Shown here: positions 1-11,600 of the stretch, piece after piece | How the letters are laid out: each line of letters opens with the position of its first letter | Position numbering within the stretch: the stretch's first letter is position 1 | Origin: Neodiprion pinetum | Taxonomy: Eukaryota; Arthropoda; Insecta; Hymenoptera; Diprionidae | Reading direction: 5' to 3' | Assembly: GCF_021155775.2 (NCBI RefSeq) | Contig: NC_060235.2 | Span: forward strand, 23,507,598-23,571,597 | DNA: 64,000 bases | Made by a program: the position numbers and the translations under genes | The notes under the pieces: generated by a model | What the model was told of the DNA's origin: nothing | What the model saw: the letters and a program-made list of their open reading frames with translations, nothing else | Database searches by the model: none

Positions 1-2548
1 GTCGCTGTGACGACTCTTTTGTTGAATCAAATAACATTTTTATGAAACGTGAAAATGTTTCCTTCGCCATATTTGGCAATTTCAACAGACCCTTGCTGTG
101 TGTGCATATAATTCAGTTCTACTATATTGGAACTGGATCGTCAATACCAGTTATATTGCAATAAAATAATACAATAACCGATCTTCGTTCACGATTGTAT
201 TGGTTTTGTGAGCATGTGTTCTATACCAGCCTTCAAGGATCACTACCAGAGTCGTGCTACAAGTGACTGGTTCCTAAGTAAGGTATGATTTTGAATTATT
301 TTTGATTCAGTTTGTTAGTATTTTTTGTATTGCGTCGACATACTGTAATAGCCAGTAGTCAAGTAGAAATTCTACCGTATCAACAATTACGATTTCTTTT
401 ATTTTCAAGGTATTAAAAAATAAATTACCGACGACACGTTAATAATAATACGTTCCACTTTATGTGATATGCGAGGCATTATTTGTAAAGCCAAATGAAA
501 TTGCAAAATCGAATAACTATTTACATTCACTTCGTTTCTTTCACCTTTTAATCAGCTTATCGAATGGAGCTTTTCTAATTGTTTCTTACTTTTTATTACG
601 ATTGGTATAATTGTAACTTTTCGAAAATTTTTAATTCATGATTTTCAAATGAATATACAATTCGAAAATAAAAAGCGGTGTTCGAAAAGCTCGGAGGATA
701 TTTTATTTCGTCTCGAGTCATAATCAGAAAAAAATACGGAAAAAATTATAATTTGTACAAATCATCAACTTTTATGAATTTTACGCGCTTACATTATTTC
801 TCCTCGTGATGGTCCCGTTTGATTCACTTGCAAAAATGTCCCCTAAAGTTTTGCCTTTTTTGCAAATTTTGAGCCAATGCCATTATTGGACGATTACTCC
901 CAATGTTTTATTATTTTACTTTGCACATTGTGTGCATTTATCTCGTAATCGAATGAATTTTTATATGATCTCCCGTTTCGAAGATCCTGTCCCCGAAACC
1001 TATGTTACATTGGATAACTGTTTAATATTACTAACAATATTCAATCAAATAAAATGTATCAGGATCTTTTTTTTTTTAATAAATGGAAAAAGAAATTAGC
1101 TAGCTGCGTAGTTGGTATATGACGGATTTCTGCCCGCAATTTCCTTTAGTCGACCGCTACCTGCACGACAGACTAGCCAAACAATGAACTAATTGAAGTC
1201 GACCTATCCACTTCCACACCCTTACTGATGAAAAAAAAAATTGACTGTATTTTTCCACGACGTTCATTATTTTTGCTCAATGAGGTAAAGCTTAATTTTT
1301 TTCTTTTATTAAACTGACCTCGGTTATGTTCACGCAGTAAAATATTTCGTTTTACATTTCGTATGTTTTTATTTGCTTCGTCTCATTTTCGCCTGAGAAT
1401 ACTCACATTTTTTAACGTGGTAGTAAATTTAGCAGCCTTGTTAAACCCATAACGTTGTCTGTATGTTATTCTCACGATATACTAAAAGGTAGGAAATGCT
1501 GGAATAATAACCGCAGTTAGCTCCTCTGTGGGTACATAACGCACACGAAGTGAGCAACATAAAGTATACAACCGCGATGTAGAATATTAGCACTTACGCA
1601 TGAACATCGCGGACGACCAATCAAGTGCGAACGTTTGCCGAGGCGCGAACTGCGTTCGTTTATTACCGAGAGTATTACACCTGGTCCTGTGAAAGATCAT
1701 AAATCACGAAGTGAAAATAGCTGGATTGACAAAAAAGCTTCGGTTATTTGCTGGAGTTACCATAGCGTCGAAATTTATGAAAGCGTATTTCACCGAAGCC
1801 AAAAAGAGCTGGTTTAATTTATGCCAATCGGAAATCGTAAGGGTGTTACCGGGTTCCATGTTTAACGCTGTTTGGAAATTGACTGACAACGAGATGCTTT
1901 GTTATTCCGAATGCTGCGATGAAAAACGTGGACGGAGGACTGAGGGATAACTGATCTAAACCGAAATGAAATTTTTATACCCTCTTTCGGAGTTCGTAAT
2001 ACACATGATAATTCTTCCAGAGTTCAAGCATTCGCCATTTTGTCATCGGACATGTCAGAGTTTCAAAAGTTTCCTGAAACATCTCCACCGAGTACCTACT
2101 TGAGGTTTCACGCAAGATTATGAGAACCATTCGTCCACATGTTACACACACGTACAAAATGTGCCAGAAATTATAGGTATATCAGAAAATGAATTTTTGA
2201 AGATCGAATCGTGTTTCCAAGTTGACGATACATTTTTTTGTGCTGAATAATTTACCACATATAAAATACCCAAAGTTACTTACTACTGTATATTATATTT
2301 ATATATTTTTATACACGGGGCATTCTATGCTGTTTTGAACAACGTTCAACCCTCACCCCTTACGATTTCGAACTTGATTTTTTATCTTGTATTATTCCTT
2401 GATAAAAGGAATCCTTGCTTGACAAACATTTTTCCCATTATTCTGATCTTCGTAGTCTCTGGGCTCTAGCTAATCCTAATGCCGTACAGTAAAAACTCAC
2501 CAGACAATAAAGTCGCAGCTTTGAATGAACATTCCAATAAACTTGAAA
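1..2548. other. Intergenic, no gene recognised
   Basis: AT-rich sequence with only short, unrelated open frames. The stretch 1,590-1,950 is somewhat richer in GC and has overlapping open frames on both strands (for example + strand 1,711-1,950). None resembles a family I know, and no convincing splice pattern connects them. It could be a promoter or 5' exon region of an unseen gene, but that is a guess. Confidence 0.5.
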
Positions 2549-2706
2549 GGAATTACAGCCTTTCGAAATTGTCCAATACGACTAGCACATGATGGCTCAC
2601 AATCAGAATAGTGCTGGCAGATCGGCATTTGATTGTCGTATACTCTGAAGCTGTCCTGATTCACCAGATGCTACCGTATTGGCCAATTTCAAACGGCTGT
2701 AATTCG
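2549..2706. mobile_element. MITE-like inverted repeat
   Basis: The left arm at 2,549-2,580 begins GGAATTACAGCCTTTCGAAA. The reverse complement of 2,675-2,706 reads GAATTACAGCCGTTTGAAA and then also continues to CCAATACG. About 28 of 32 positions pair. Weaker pairing extends outward to roughly 2,500 and 2,755, so the true element is probably about 250 bp. There is no open frame inside. This fits a non-autonomous DNA transposon. The superfamily is not assignable because no clear target duplication was found. Confidence 0.6.
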
Positions 2707-5700
2707 CAAACGACAAATTTCCTATCAGAAGTAAAAAGCATCGCAGTCACGGATTCTTGGGAAGAAAACATTGCGAGCCTATAGAATGAAAGTGCTGGAT
2801 CACCTTGTACGTACATACCATGACATTTTTTTCTTGAAATAGAAATTACGAATGTTCATTGAAATGATCGGTGATTGAGATTGAAAAAATTTTAATGAAA
2901 TTTGAGATAGATTGACTATTTCAATTTAGAAATGAAAAAATTATTCGTATAACTTAATGAATTTGATTGAAAGAATGAGTTTGTTCGGTATAATGAGGGT
3001 GGTTGCAATGTTTCCGAAATTTTTGACAGGAAAACCGAGAAATGACAGAATACTCTGACATCCTTTTGTCACGATATACCAACATTCATTTCTCTCGCTA
3101 TCTATTCTCCTTACTTGGATATCACTTTCATTAACGCACCTTCGATTTTGTTTAAAAAATTAGCGAATATTCTGCAGCGAAACATACGAATTTTGAAACC
3201 ATTTCGGAAGTGGTGATTTTGATCGCACCGGAAATATCAGCATTTATAATTGTGAAAACCGATAAACTTTGGTGAAAAATTTATTTAATCGTTCGTAATT
3301 TAGACTTTATAGTAAGTTGGCAAAAAGAATTCTGCATTCTGAAAATGAGCAGTCTAAAAATGATAACTGACCGAGAATAGTATCAAATTTTCGGATTCAT
3401 ATTTAGCCAGGAATGCTTTTGTTTTTATTGTTCCAACATACCGTGTATTTCCACTTGCTTTATGACTGAAATTCGAATGTTTTTTATCATGCAGTACAAA
3501 TCACGTAATAAATAATGAAGTATAGATTAGGAGATAAAATACATAACAAATCATATACCGAAACCTATGATTTGTCATGTGTCTTATTTTATAATCTATA
3601 CTTCATGATTTTTTATATGATTTGCTATGCGTTAAGTCATATTCACATCTTAAAATGCATGTATTTTATATACGTACAAATTTTAGTCATAACATTATGC
3701 GATTTGTTACAGAATAATTTTCAGTAGGTTCGACTTTACTCATTTGTCATCACCGATCCGCCATAGTTCAGGCGTTGGCTACATTTAGCAAAATTGTATG
3801 CTCGGCGAATGTTCTACCATACGATTAGCACGATACTCGGTAACAATTGCTCACTTAATCGAAGTCGTTGAAGTACACTGTTCTGTGTAAGAAGCGGTGA
3901 AAGCTGTTGAGTTAAAATCGAACTTGAACCGAACAGAGGTGCGATTATAGTTACAGAGATGAAGTAGGAATACGCCGCGAATGAAGTATGCAGAGACTCG
4001 AACGTTAGGCACATGCCGTTACCACGGCAACTAGATTATAAAAGGTTACAGAATGTATATCCATGTGTATCCAGCTACGTACCCACTTCCTTTTCACGGT
4101 AACATTTCATAATTAGAGCTACTCGCGAAATGTTTTTGCTCTCTAAATTCAGCATAATTTTACGGGATCAGGTTCAGCGTGGTGGCGACAAGTTGGGGAG
4201 CAACCTTTCATCGTTCGACGGGAAAAGTTTCTAATAAAAAATAATCACAGAAGGATGCAACGAGACTGTGCGGTGGCGTTGAGAAAACTATTAGTTTTAT
4301 TACCAGTGACCGAAGTTTAACGTAAGTATATTCATATCTATCCTATAAGATCTTGAAAGTAATGTGAAAATTCGTATGATCCTGCCCTTGTGAGTAATGA
4401 TTATTCTTAACTGTCAAGACCGTTGGACTAGCTGCAGAATGTACAACGATGCTCAGCTTAAGAGAGTTCGCAAGCATAGTTCCACGATCAGTAGAATACT
4501 AAGCTAGTGCTGCAGCTCAAAATTGAGACGCTTCAAAGCTAGCTAACGCTAATCAACGCAGCGAAGCACACTTGAGAACAATTCGCAAAATTTACAGGTA
4601 CGTGTTGAAACACTTGAAAAGCTATCCGACTTCAACGATTGCAGTTACGAGGTGAGATGGCGAGACGCGGAGAAATGAAAACAATCGTTTGCCGAGTAGA
4701 AGAAGATTAACGATAAGTAGGTAACAATGAACTCGGATACGTGTAACTAACTACGCAGTCTTACTCAAAATTAACATTCATCGCATATGGCAAAAATTAC
4801 GAAGCTACGTTAATGTAAAGCAAAGTTACCGTTAGAGCTGAAAATTCGAAACTGGGACCTTGGTGTTCCGTTGTTGAAAAATTTCATTGTGCCTTGCACA
4901 GGGTCTCTTCTGAAAGTGAGAACAACAATTGACTCTGGGCGGAAGTGTGGTACTTCCTCAAAACTCTTGCTAGTTTGATGTGCGGTGGTTCACGGTACCG
5001 ACCCAGTATAATGAATACTTGACCCTATTTTAACGATGCCCTCACTATTGCATACGTGTTATATGTGTCTGCACTCTACACGTTATATACCCTACACTGA
5101 GAAAAGAGTCTTGTTGCAGTAAATAAATATATTTCGTTGTCTATTTTCGGGAATCATTTTTCAACTGTTACAAAGCGTGTTCGTTAATGTGAAATTCAAT
5201 ACGTGTGCTGTTACAACTACAATCGAAATTTTGTAGTATTCGAAGCGAACAGAATATCAACGTCTCACTAAAATACGTCTATTATTGTAAACGTACTCTA
5301 AAATTATGGCAGATAAAGCGAGAATTAGTACAAATTTTTTTTTTCTATTACCAAAAAATTAGCACTAACTGTAAGGAATTTCACATCATGTTATCCCAAA
5401 TGAAGATTTATTAGCAGTTAACAAATCTTATTTAAGGATTCGAAGTTCATAAACCCACCAATCGCACGTTCCAAACACGTTCTTTACATTTTGCACACAG
5501 TTCGTACGCCCAGCGGTTGATTTATAAAAAAAGCCAGTGCGACACTGCAACAGTAATGTTATGGTGCTGTTTTTTTCCCAGAAGATACTATCACCCCCTA
5601 AAACATATCCGGTATTCAAATCAATCGATTCATAAGTTTCTGAGAATAACAATTTTTCCTGATTTTCAGTATTTTTCGATTTATTCAGAAACAGTAATGG

Positions 5701-6084
5701 ATAGAGATCTGAAACTTGCAGAATAAAAGTACCTCAATAGTATCAACATTCCCTGAAATAAAGAGCCTGACCCTTCTGGGGCCGATTCGATATGCTTATC
5801 GGCCTACGGCCTTCCTAAAAATAATTTTGTGCGATTTTTCGTGCCCTGTTAAAGTATAGTTTTGATGAAAAATCAACGAAAATTTTCTGTAACAAAATAG
5901 CGCTCTAACGGAATTGGCTGAAATTTTTACACGGCATGTCTTTTTCAATATCAAAGATTGTCTGTGAGTTTCGTAGTAGGTGGAAGAGTAGTTCCAACGT
6001 TACGAGTAACAGTTTTCATGGAACTGTTAAATTTCTCATCCATACGTACTAGAATAATGTCGCGGTATAAACGGTGAAAGTACT
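2707..6084. other. Intergenic, no gene recognised
   Basis: No open frame here shows a recognisable domain. A splice-donor-like GTAAGTATA follows a GC-richer block near 4,170-4,330, which could be a non-coding exon, but nothing connects to it. The minus-strand open frame at 5,428-5,652 (74 codons, rich in Cys and aromatic residues) is not recognisable. One strong hairpin, at 3,515-3,606, is listed separately. Confidence 0.5.
3515..3606. repeat. Long hairpin / small MITE
   Basis: An inverted repeat with arms of about 40 bases. The left arm starts ATGAAGTATAGATTA and the right arm ends TAATCTATACTTCAT. The inner halves pair through ATAACAAATCATA and TATGATTTGTCAT around a loop of about 8 bases. 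The open frame spanning it (3,515-3,727) is a by-product of this AT-rich hairpin. It is either a tiny foldback MITE or a hairpin transcript precursor, and the sequence alone does not decide. Confidence 0.6.
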
Positions 6085-6140
6085 CCTACTCCTATTCCTA
6101 CTCCTGATCCTTCTCCCGATCCTGATCCTACTTCATCAAA
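6085..6140 (+). repeat. Degenerate CCTACT/CCTGAT minisatellite
   Basis: A short run of six-base units (CCTACT, CCTATT, CCTGAT, CCTTCT and similar) repeated about eight times with substitutions. It is simple-sequence DNA with no coding context. Confidence 0.7.
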
Positions 6141-6504
6141 TATTATAAAAATGTTAAACTCACCGTGTACAAATAGTAACGTAGCTTTTTGTTATTGGTT
6201 TACATGAAAATAGTTGATTTTAATTATTCATTCCATACTATTATGGTATACAAATGGTTCAAAACTGTAAGCAATCAATAATTATATAGCTAAATATTTA
6301 AGTAACACCGAAAGAAAGTCAATAATAAAATCAGATAATAAAGAAAAAACATCTCCCTGTCGGTTTAAAGTGGAAACCGGGTTCTCTAAATGCTGCCATA
6401 TGAAAGATCGGGAAAAGTACACTTTTTTTTTTTTTTTTAATCAATCAAATACGATAATTTTTAAGCGAAACATTGATTGTCGGTTATTTTTTTTTTTGGG
6501 GGGG

Positions 6505-8010
6505 GGGAGATAACTAACGAAGCTTTTTAAAATTTCGAGTGTATTTTAACTCACATTTGGACAGTACAAGGAAAATTTGCTTATCATCAATTGTTGGAAA
6601 ATGGCGAAGTTATTAGCTGGCCATTGAAGCGCCTCGTCGAATCTCGAATTGGCAGGAAAGATGGAGTGCGTAATTTTTGTCTGAAATGTAAAAACTAGTT
6701 ACTTTGAATTGATATGTATTTTTATCATCGATTAACTAAAAAACTCATCAAAAAACGTTGAATCACATTCATTTTCGTTCAGAATTTTTTTTCGTAAAAA
6801 TCGTTACTTTTTACGTTTGAGCTCGACAATTATTATGATATAATTGTTTTTTGGATTATTTTGGTACATCGATAATAGAATGGTGCGTGAATTGAAAATA
6901 ACTAGTTTTAAAACACTCGCTCGTTAAAGCTCGATCGGGGTCGGATGCCTAGTGTAACTGGTTTTTGCGCTCGTGCGCTCGCTTACTCGTTGTCAGTGTT
7001 TTACGAAATGACATAGTTGTAGGGGAGACTGGGGCACGATGGACTCCCAAAAAAATTATCATATCTACTTCACAGTATACCAAATGAACACTGTCTTTGT
7101 GCATGTGACGCAAACCGAATCTGCTCGTAAGATTTTTTCTATATAATACTACAAATCACGATTGCACATGCATGGAAGTATAACGTATTGTGATATTATG
7201 TCAATACATTTCGTCAAAAAATACCACAGAACAATCAGCTGAGTGCTGACAGATTTTAAACATTACGCACAGTTCTAATTGAACGACGTTATTGTCATGT
7301 ATTCCTATGCATACAATGCCAACCACTCACCAATTGCAATTTGTTAATCCTGGTCATTCGGTTTTATTTCCTATCCAAAATGTTATCTGAATCATATATA
7401 TTGGTTTGATGGTACAAAACATGACGTTTTCAATAATCAAATTTGTAAACTTGAAAATTAGTCCGGAAGGTCAAAAGTCATCAGATCAAGGACCTGGACA
7501 GCCATAACTACGGAGCGCTTGTTCTGGAAATCGAGTTTCACCATGATACAAATCATTGCTCGTACCTTTCAAATGTTTGTTAAAATACACTCGACGTTGC
7601 AAGAAGCTTCGTTCTATCTCTCCCTATCAAAAAAAAAAATTGCCGACAATCACGTTTTCAGGCCTTTAAATTAAGGTACTGCGTTAAATACTGTCTCATA
7701 TACGGAGCATGTATTTCATCTCGATCAAAATTAGCGAATCCGTGATGTATTACAGTTACTCTGAATTTTTTTCCATCCAAACACTTTTCGAAAAACAATT
7801 CTGCTTCTCTACCCAACTTAGGTACTTCACTTGCGATTAGCTAAAACAGCGTTTCGATTCTATGCCTACGAAAATTCAAGATCGAGAGAGCAAATGAAAA
7901 GTTGTTGGAATAATTATGAATATCGATGTTATGGAATACATCGAGCGCGTGTCGAATAGAATCCCATTTCGAAATGGATAATTCTTGTATTTTCATATTA
8001 TAGACGTATT
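6505..8010. mobile_element. Old relic of the foldback-type element family
   Basis: Positions about 6,505-6,700 align in + orientation with 35,065-35,290 of the large palindrome's left arm. Shared landmarks are TTTCGAGTGTATTTTAAC, ATTAGC and ATCGGCAGGA-like blocks. Positions about 7,540-8,010 align with 40,600-41,010 of the right arm, including GATCGAGAGAGCAAATGAAA and GTTGTTGGAATAATTATGAA. The two arms therefore face each other as in the young element, but are far more diverged. The interior (6,908-7,055) is not in the young palindrome. It recurs at 58,278-58,421, next to another truncated member, which suggests it is ancestral internal sequence. No transposase is visible. Confidence 0.65.
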
Positions 8011-8663
8011 ATTGTAGGTAATCTAATTTGTCTCCCGGAAAATTATAAAATTTATAGTGTGCATCACGTATTAATCGTAAATGGAACACGTATATTAATA
8101 TCGTACATGGCCGTATATATTATACATATATACTCGTTGGTCTCTGCATCATTATTACATCTGATCTATTATTATTTATGATCTATATATACATTCTTCT
8201 CTCGGCTACCTATACTCTAATTAAATCACTGTCTTGCTACGAATTTTGGAAAAAATTGATTCTCATTATTAATTTCTTGAATCGCTGACGATTCGGTAAC
8301 GTTATAAGTCGGTAAGTACGCACAAGCTAAATATTGACTTGGTCTTACCATTAGGACGATTGTGTTACTCGGAAGGTTATTGTAACCGACGTCATGTCGT
8401 GATCGGTAACCCTCTGAAGCTCTGCAGTAAGTTCTCAACTCTGCCACTGAAACACCGCAGAGAGCGCAAGCGCGCGACGAATTTCGGTTGTCACACCAAA
8501 GCCCATAAAGGTAACTGTCTTTATAGAGGTTTCTCTCTGTTTATAGTCTTCGGTCAACGTTTAGTATATTCTACTCTCTGGTATTGGAATCTGTACGAAA
8601 AGTTTTCTTTAGCGATATGAAATACAAATCTACGACTGACTAAGAATAATACACCTATCAATC
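8011..8663 (+). other. Upstream region of the TDP1 gene
   Basis: About 650 bases before the chosen TDP1 start. It is GC-richer from 8,330 to 8,600, as expected for a promoter or 5' untranslated exon. The open frame at 8,339-8,620 is not in frame with TDP1 and resembles no known protein. No core promoter motif can be assigned with confidence. Confidence 0.35.
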
Positions 8664-11600
8664 ATGAACATTCATCCCGGAAATTGCACCAGTACTGGCG
8701 GTAAATTTTACCGCACACATGTTATTAATGCGTTAAATTACTGTCAAGAAGGTTATGTCTGTTTATGATTATTTGTTAAATTTGTCGTTACAGGTAAACA
8801 AGTTTGTCCGTACAAGGAAAAATGTTATCGCAGAAATCCTATACACTTCACCGAAATGTCTCATCCGCACCGTAAGCATACGTATTTAGTTACAATCTGC
8901 ATAGTAGTTTTATTTTGTCGACTTAAATTTTTTCTTCACTAAGCATTTTGTTACATTTACATCGACAATAGACCCGTCACCTACTTAATTTTAAGTTTGT
9001 CATTTTGAAATGCCACTGTCTATTATCACTGCTCATGCATGCTGAACTAACGAACTTTTCAATAACTTTAACAAAGAATCTAGACAGGTCGTGGCTTGAA
9101 ACGGCAGCGTGGTTGCCAGCTGGCGAACGGCATGGCTCTCAAAATAAATATTTTCTGGTGTATCGCATCTCCAAGTGAGCGGGTGGTGCAGTAACTAAGG
9201 TTCTGGTGTAAGGATTTGGTGAACTTGGGTTCAAAATCCTGGTGGATGGAACTTTATTCGTTTTTTATTTCTTCAAAGAAGTTTAAGCTTTGTTATACTC
9301 ACACTACAGGTTTGATAAATTATCATATTCTGACGCTATCTGAAACCACAAGACATGTATGAGGTGATAACTATACGTGGACTGTGGCCGCTATCCACGC
9401 TGCGCGACGCTCGCTGCTAATATGAATGTTTTATTTTCCAATTTGAAAGAATAAATGAAACTGTGTAAAGAGTGATTCGTATTCAAATGACCTACTAGAT
9501 TAATACTAGTAACGTAGAAACTTGCCCATTTAGTTATACATACACAAAATTTGAAATCTTGTTCCTCTGGTTACACCATCAAAATTTTTTAAAAATGACG
9601 ATGATTTTCTTTACTTTTAAGGTAAAACAAATAAAATGCGTCACCGAGGCCCACAAATCGTGTTGACTGGTGTTATTTATTGACCTAATTTATTTTGTCA
9701 GTAATGCCCTGATAAAATTGATACTTGTCGTCTTACTCATATATACTAAAAATTAGTTCATCGGTAATTCATCTCCAGTTGACCAATATTATTCAAATTT
9801 ACAGTGGAAAAATTGGTGATGGATCAACTCGATGGTACGATAACTGTTCCTCCCCGACTTGATTTTGAATGTAGTGACAGATCGACACTGCTGGATCAGT
9901 TAAAAATACTCCAAATGGTGTTGAGGAAAGAAAGGGATAGGAATGATGAAATCGGGACAGGGCAAACCTCGATAGAGGATAAAAGAAACAGCATAAGAAA
10001 TATTCCTCAGTTCACAAATAGCATCCCCCAGGACCTTAAAGATAAGATAGACAGAAATAAAAAAATCGCCGTTGAAAGGCGTGAGGCAAAATTACGAGAG
10101 ATGGACAAACGAGCGATTTCGCTCTCAAAGCCATCAACGAGCGATTCCAGCGACTTAACAATGGCCACGGATAGTAAGAGCTTAATCAAAGATGACGTGT
10201 CCAATGAAACATGGAGCAAACTCGCTGACAGAATTAAAAAACAGAAATTAGAAAGCAGGAACGAGATGACGAGCACATTGGGATTGAAAAGAAACTCTGA
10301 ACACTTTGACCAAGACTCAGAGTCTTCTAAAAGATTTAAAAATCATCAAGCTATAGAGAATCGTAGTAACAGAGTTGGAGGGCAAGCTGGTGGCGCGAGC
10401 ACAAGTAACGGAAATTCTCAGCTTGGTGATCAGGAGCCAGATTTAATGACAGCTTATGCTGGTAGCACCACGAGTGCATTGAGAAATGAAATGAGATTGA
10501 AGGTTATAGAAAAGATAAGAAGCAGCGGGATAAAAATGTCTATTGTCGAGCCAGGGGAATTTGCTTTGAAATATGCCTTGTCTGCGCCGTACCATTTATT
10601 CTTCACAAGAGTCGAGGATTGCAAGGAAACTCACGATCAACAATTTTCCCTAACATTCCCTGAGATTCTCGACAGAAGTCTAGGTGAGATAGTATCTAGC
10701 CTCCAGATAAATTTCATGCTCGATGCTGGATGGCTGTGTGCTCAATATTTACTTGCCGGACAATCGTCGGACATGCTCATACTCTACGGGGAACGAGAAG
10801 ACCAGGAAAAATTACCACCAAACATTAAAACTATTCATATTAAAATGCCAACGTTCGGTTGTCATCATTCAAAGCTAATGGTATTCAAGTACCGCAACAA
10901 CGGAATCAGAGTTGTTGTCTCCACAGCGAATCTCTATTCCGATGATTGGGAGAATAGAACTCAAGGGTTAGTCAGCTAAGAATCGGGGGGATACCGCAGC
11001 GTCTTGTTTCCTACTTTTTAGCACACCCATATAGAGGGACAATCGATCTTTACTGCTGATAGAGAACTCACGCGAGTAAGAACGCCTGATTTTACCTAAA
11101 TGGTTCACATAAACGGATTGTTTTATTTACTCTGACTTATATGATGTAAGTCTAATTTGACTAACATAGAATATCCCATATTATATATCGCGTGCCTAAA
11201 GGTAAAAGGGCATATCCCTACATGTTAGTAGGGATTTATGCTGAAAGGGCGTACAAAAAAATTTTTTTTTTGCCAATCGGTTCAAAATCGTCTGAAACGC
11301 AAATATCTGTAAAAAAAATTTTTTTGGCATCCTAATGCTAAAAGGGCGTATCTCAAGACATACGCCCTTTCACCTTTTAGAAAAATAATACTTAAAAGTA
11401 AAAGGGCGCATAAAGAAAAATTCTCATTTTGATACTAAATGTTGAAAAATAGTTTCACGAAACATGCACTAAAAAAAAATTTTTTTTATACCTAAGAAAT
11501 TTTTCCTTATGGATAAAAAAATGATAAAAATAATAAAAAAATGATTCTTGGGATTAGAATATGGAAGTTTTTTAACTATAAGAATATAGTTTTCTGACTG

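Noticed and set aside
10007..10276. 89-codon minus-strand frame
   Set aside because: Antisense to the charged linker of TDP1 exon 3.
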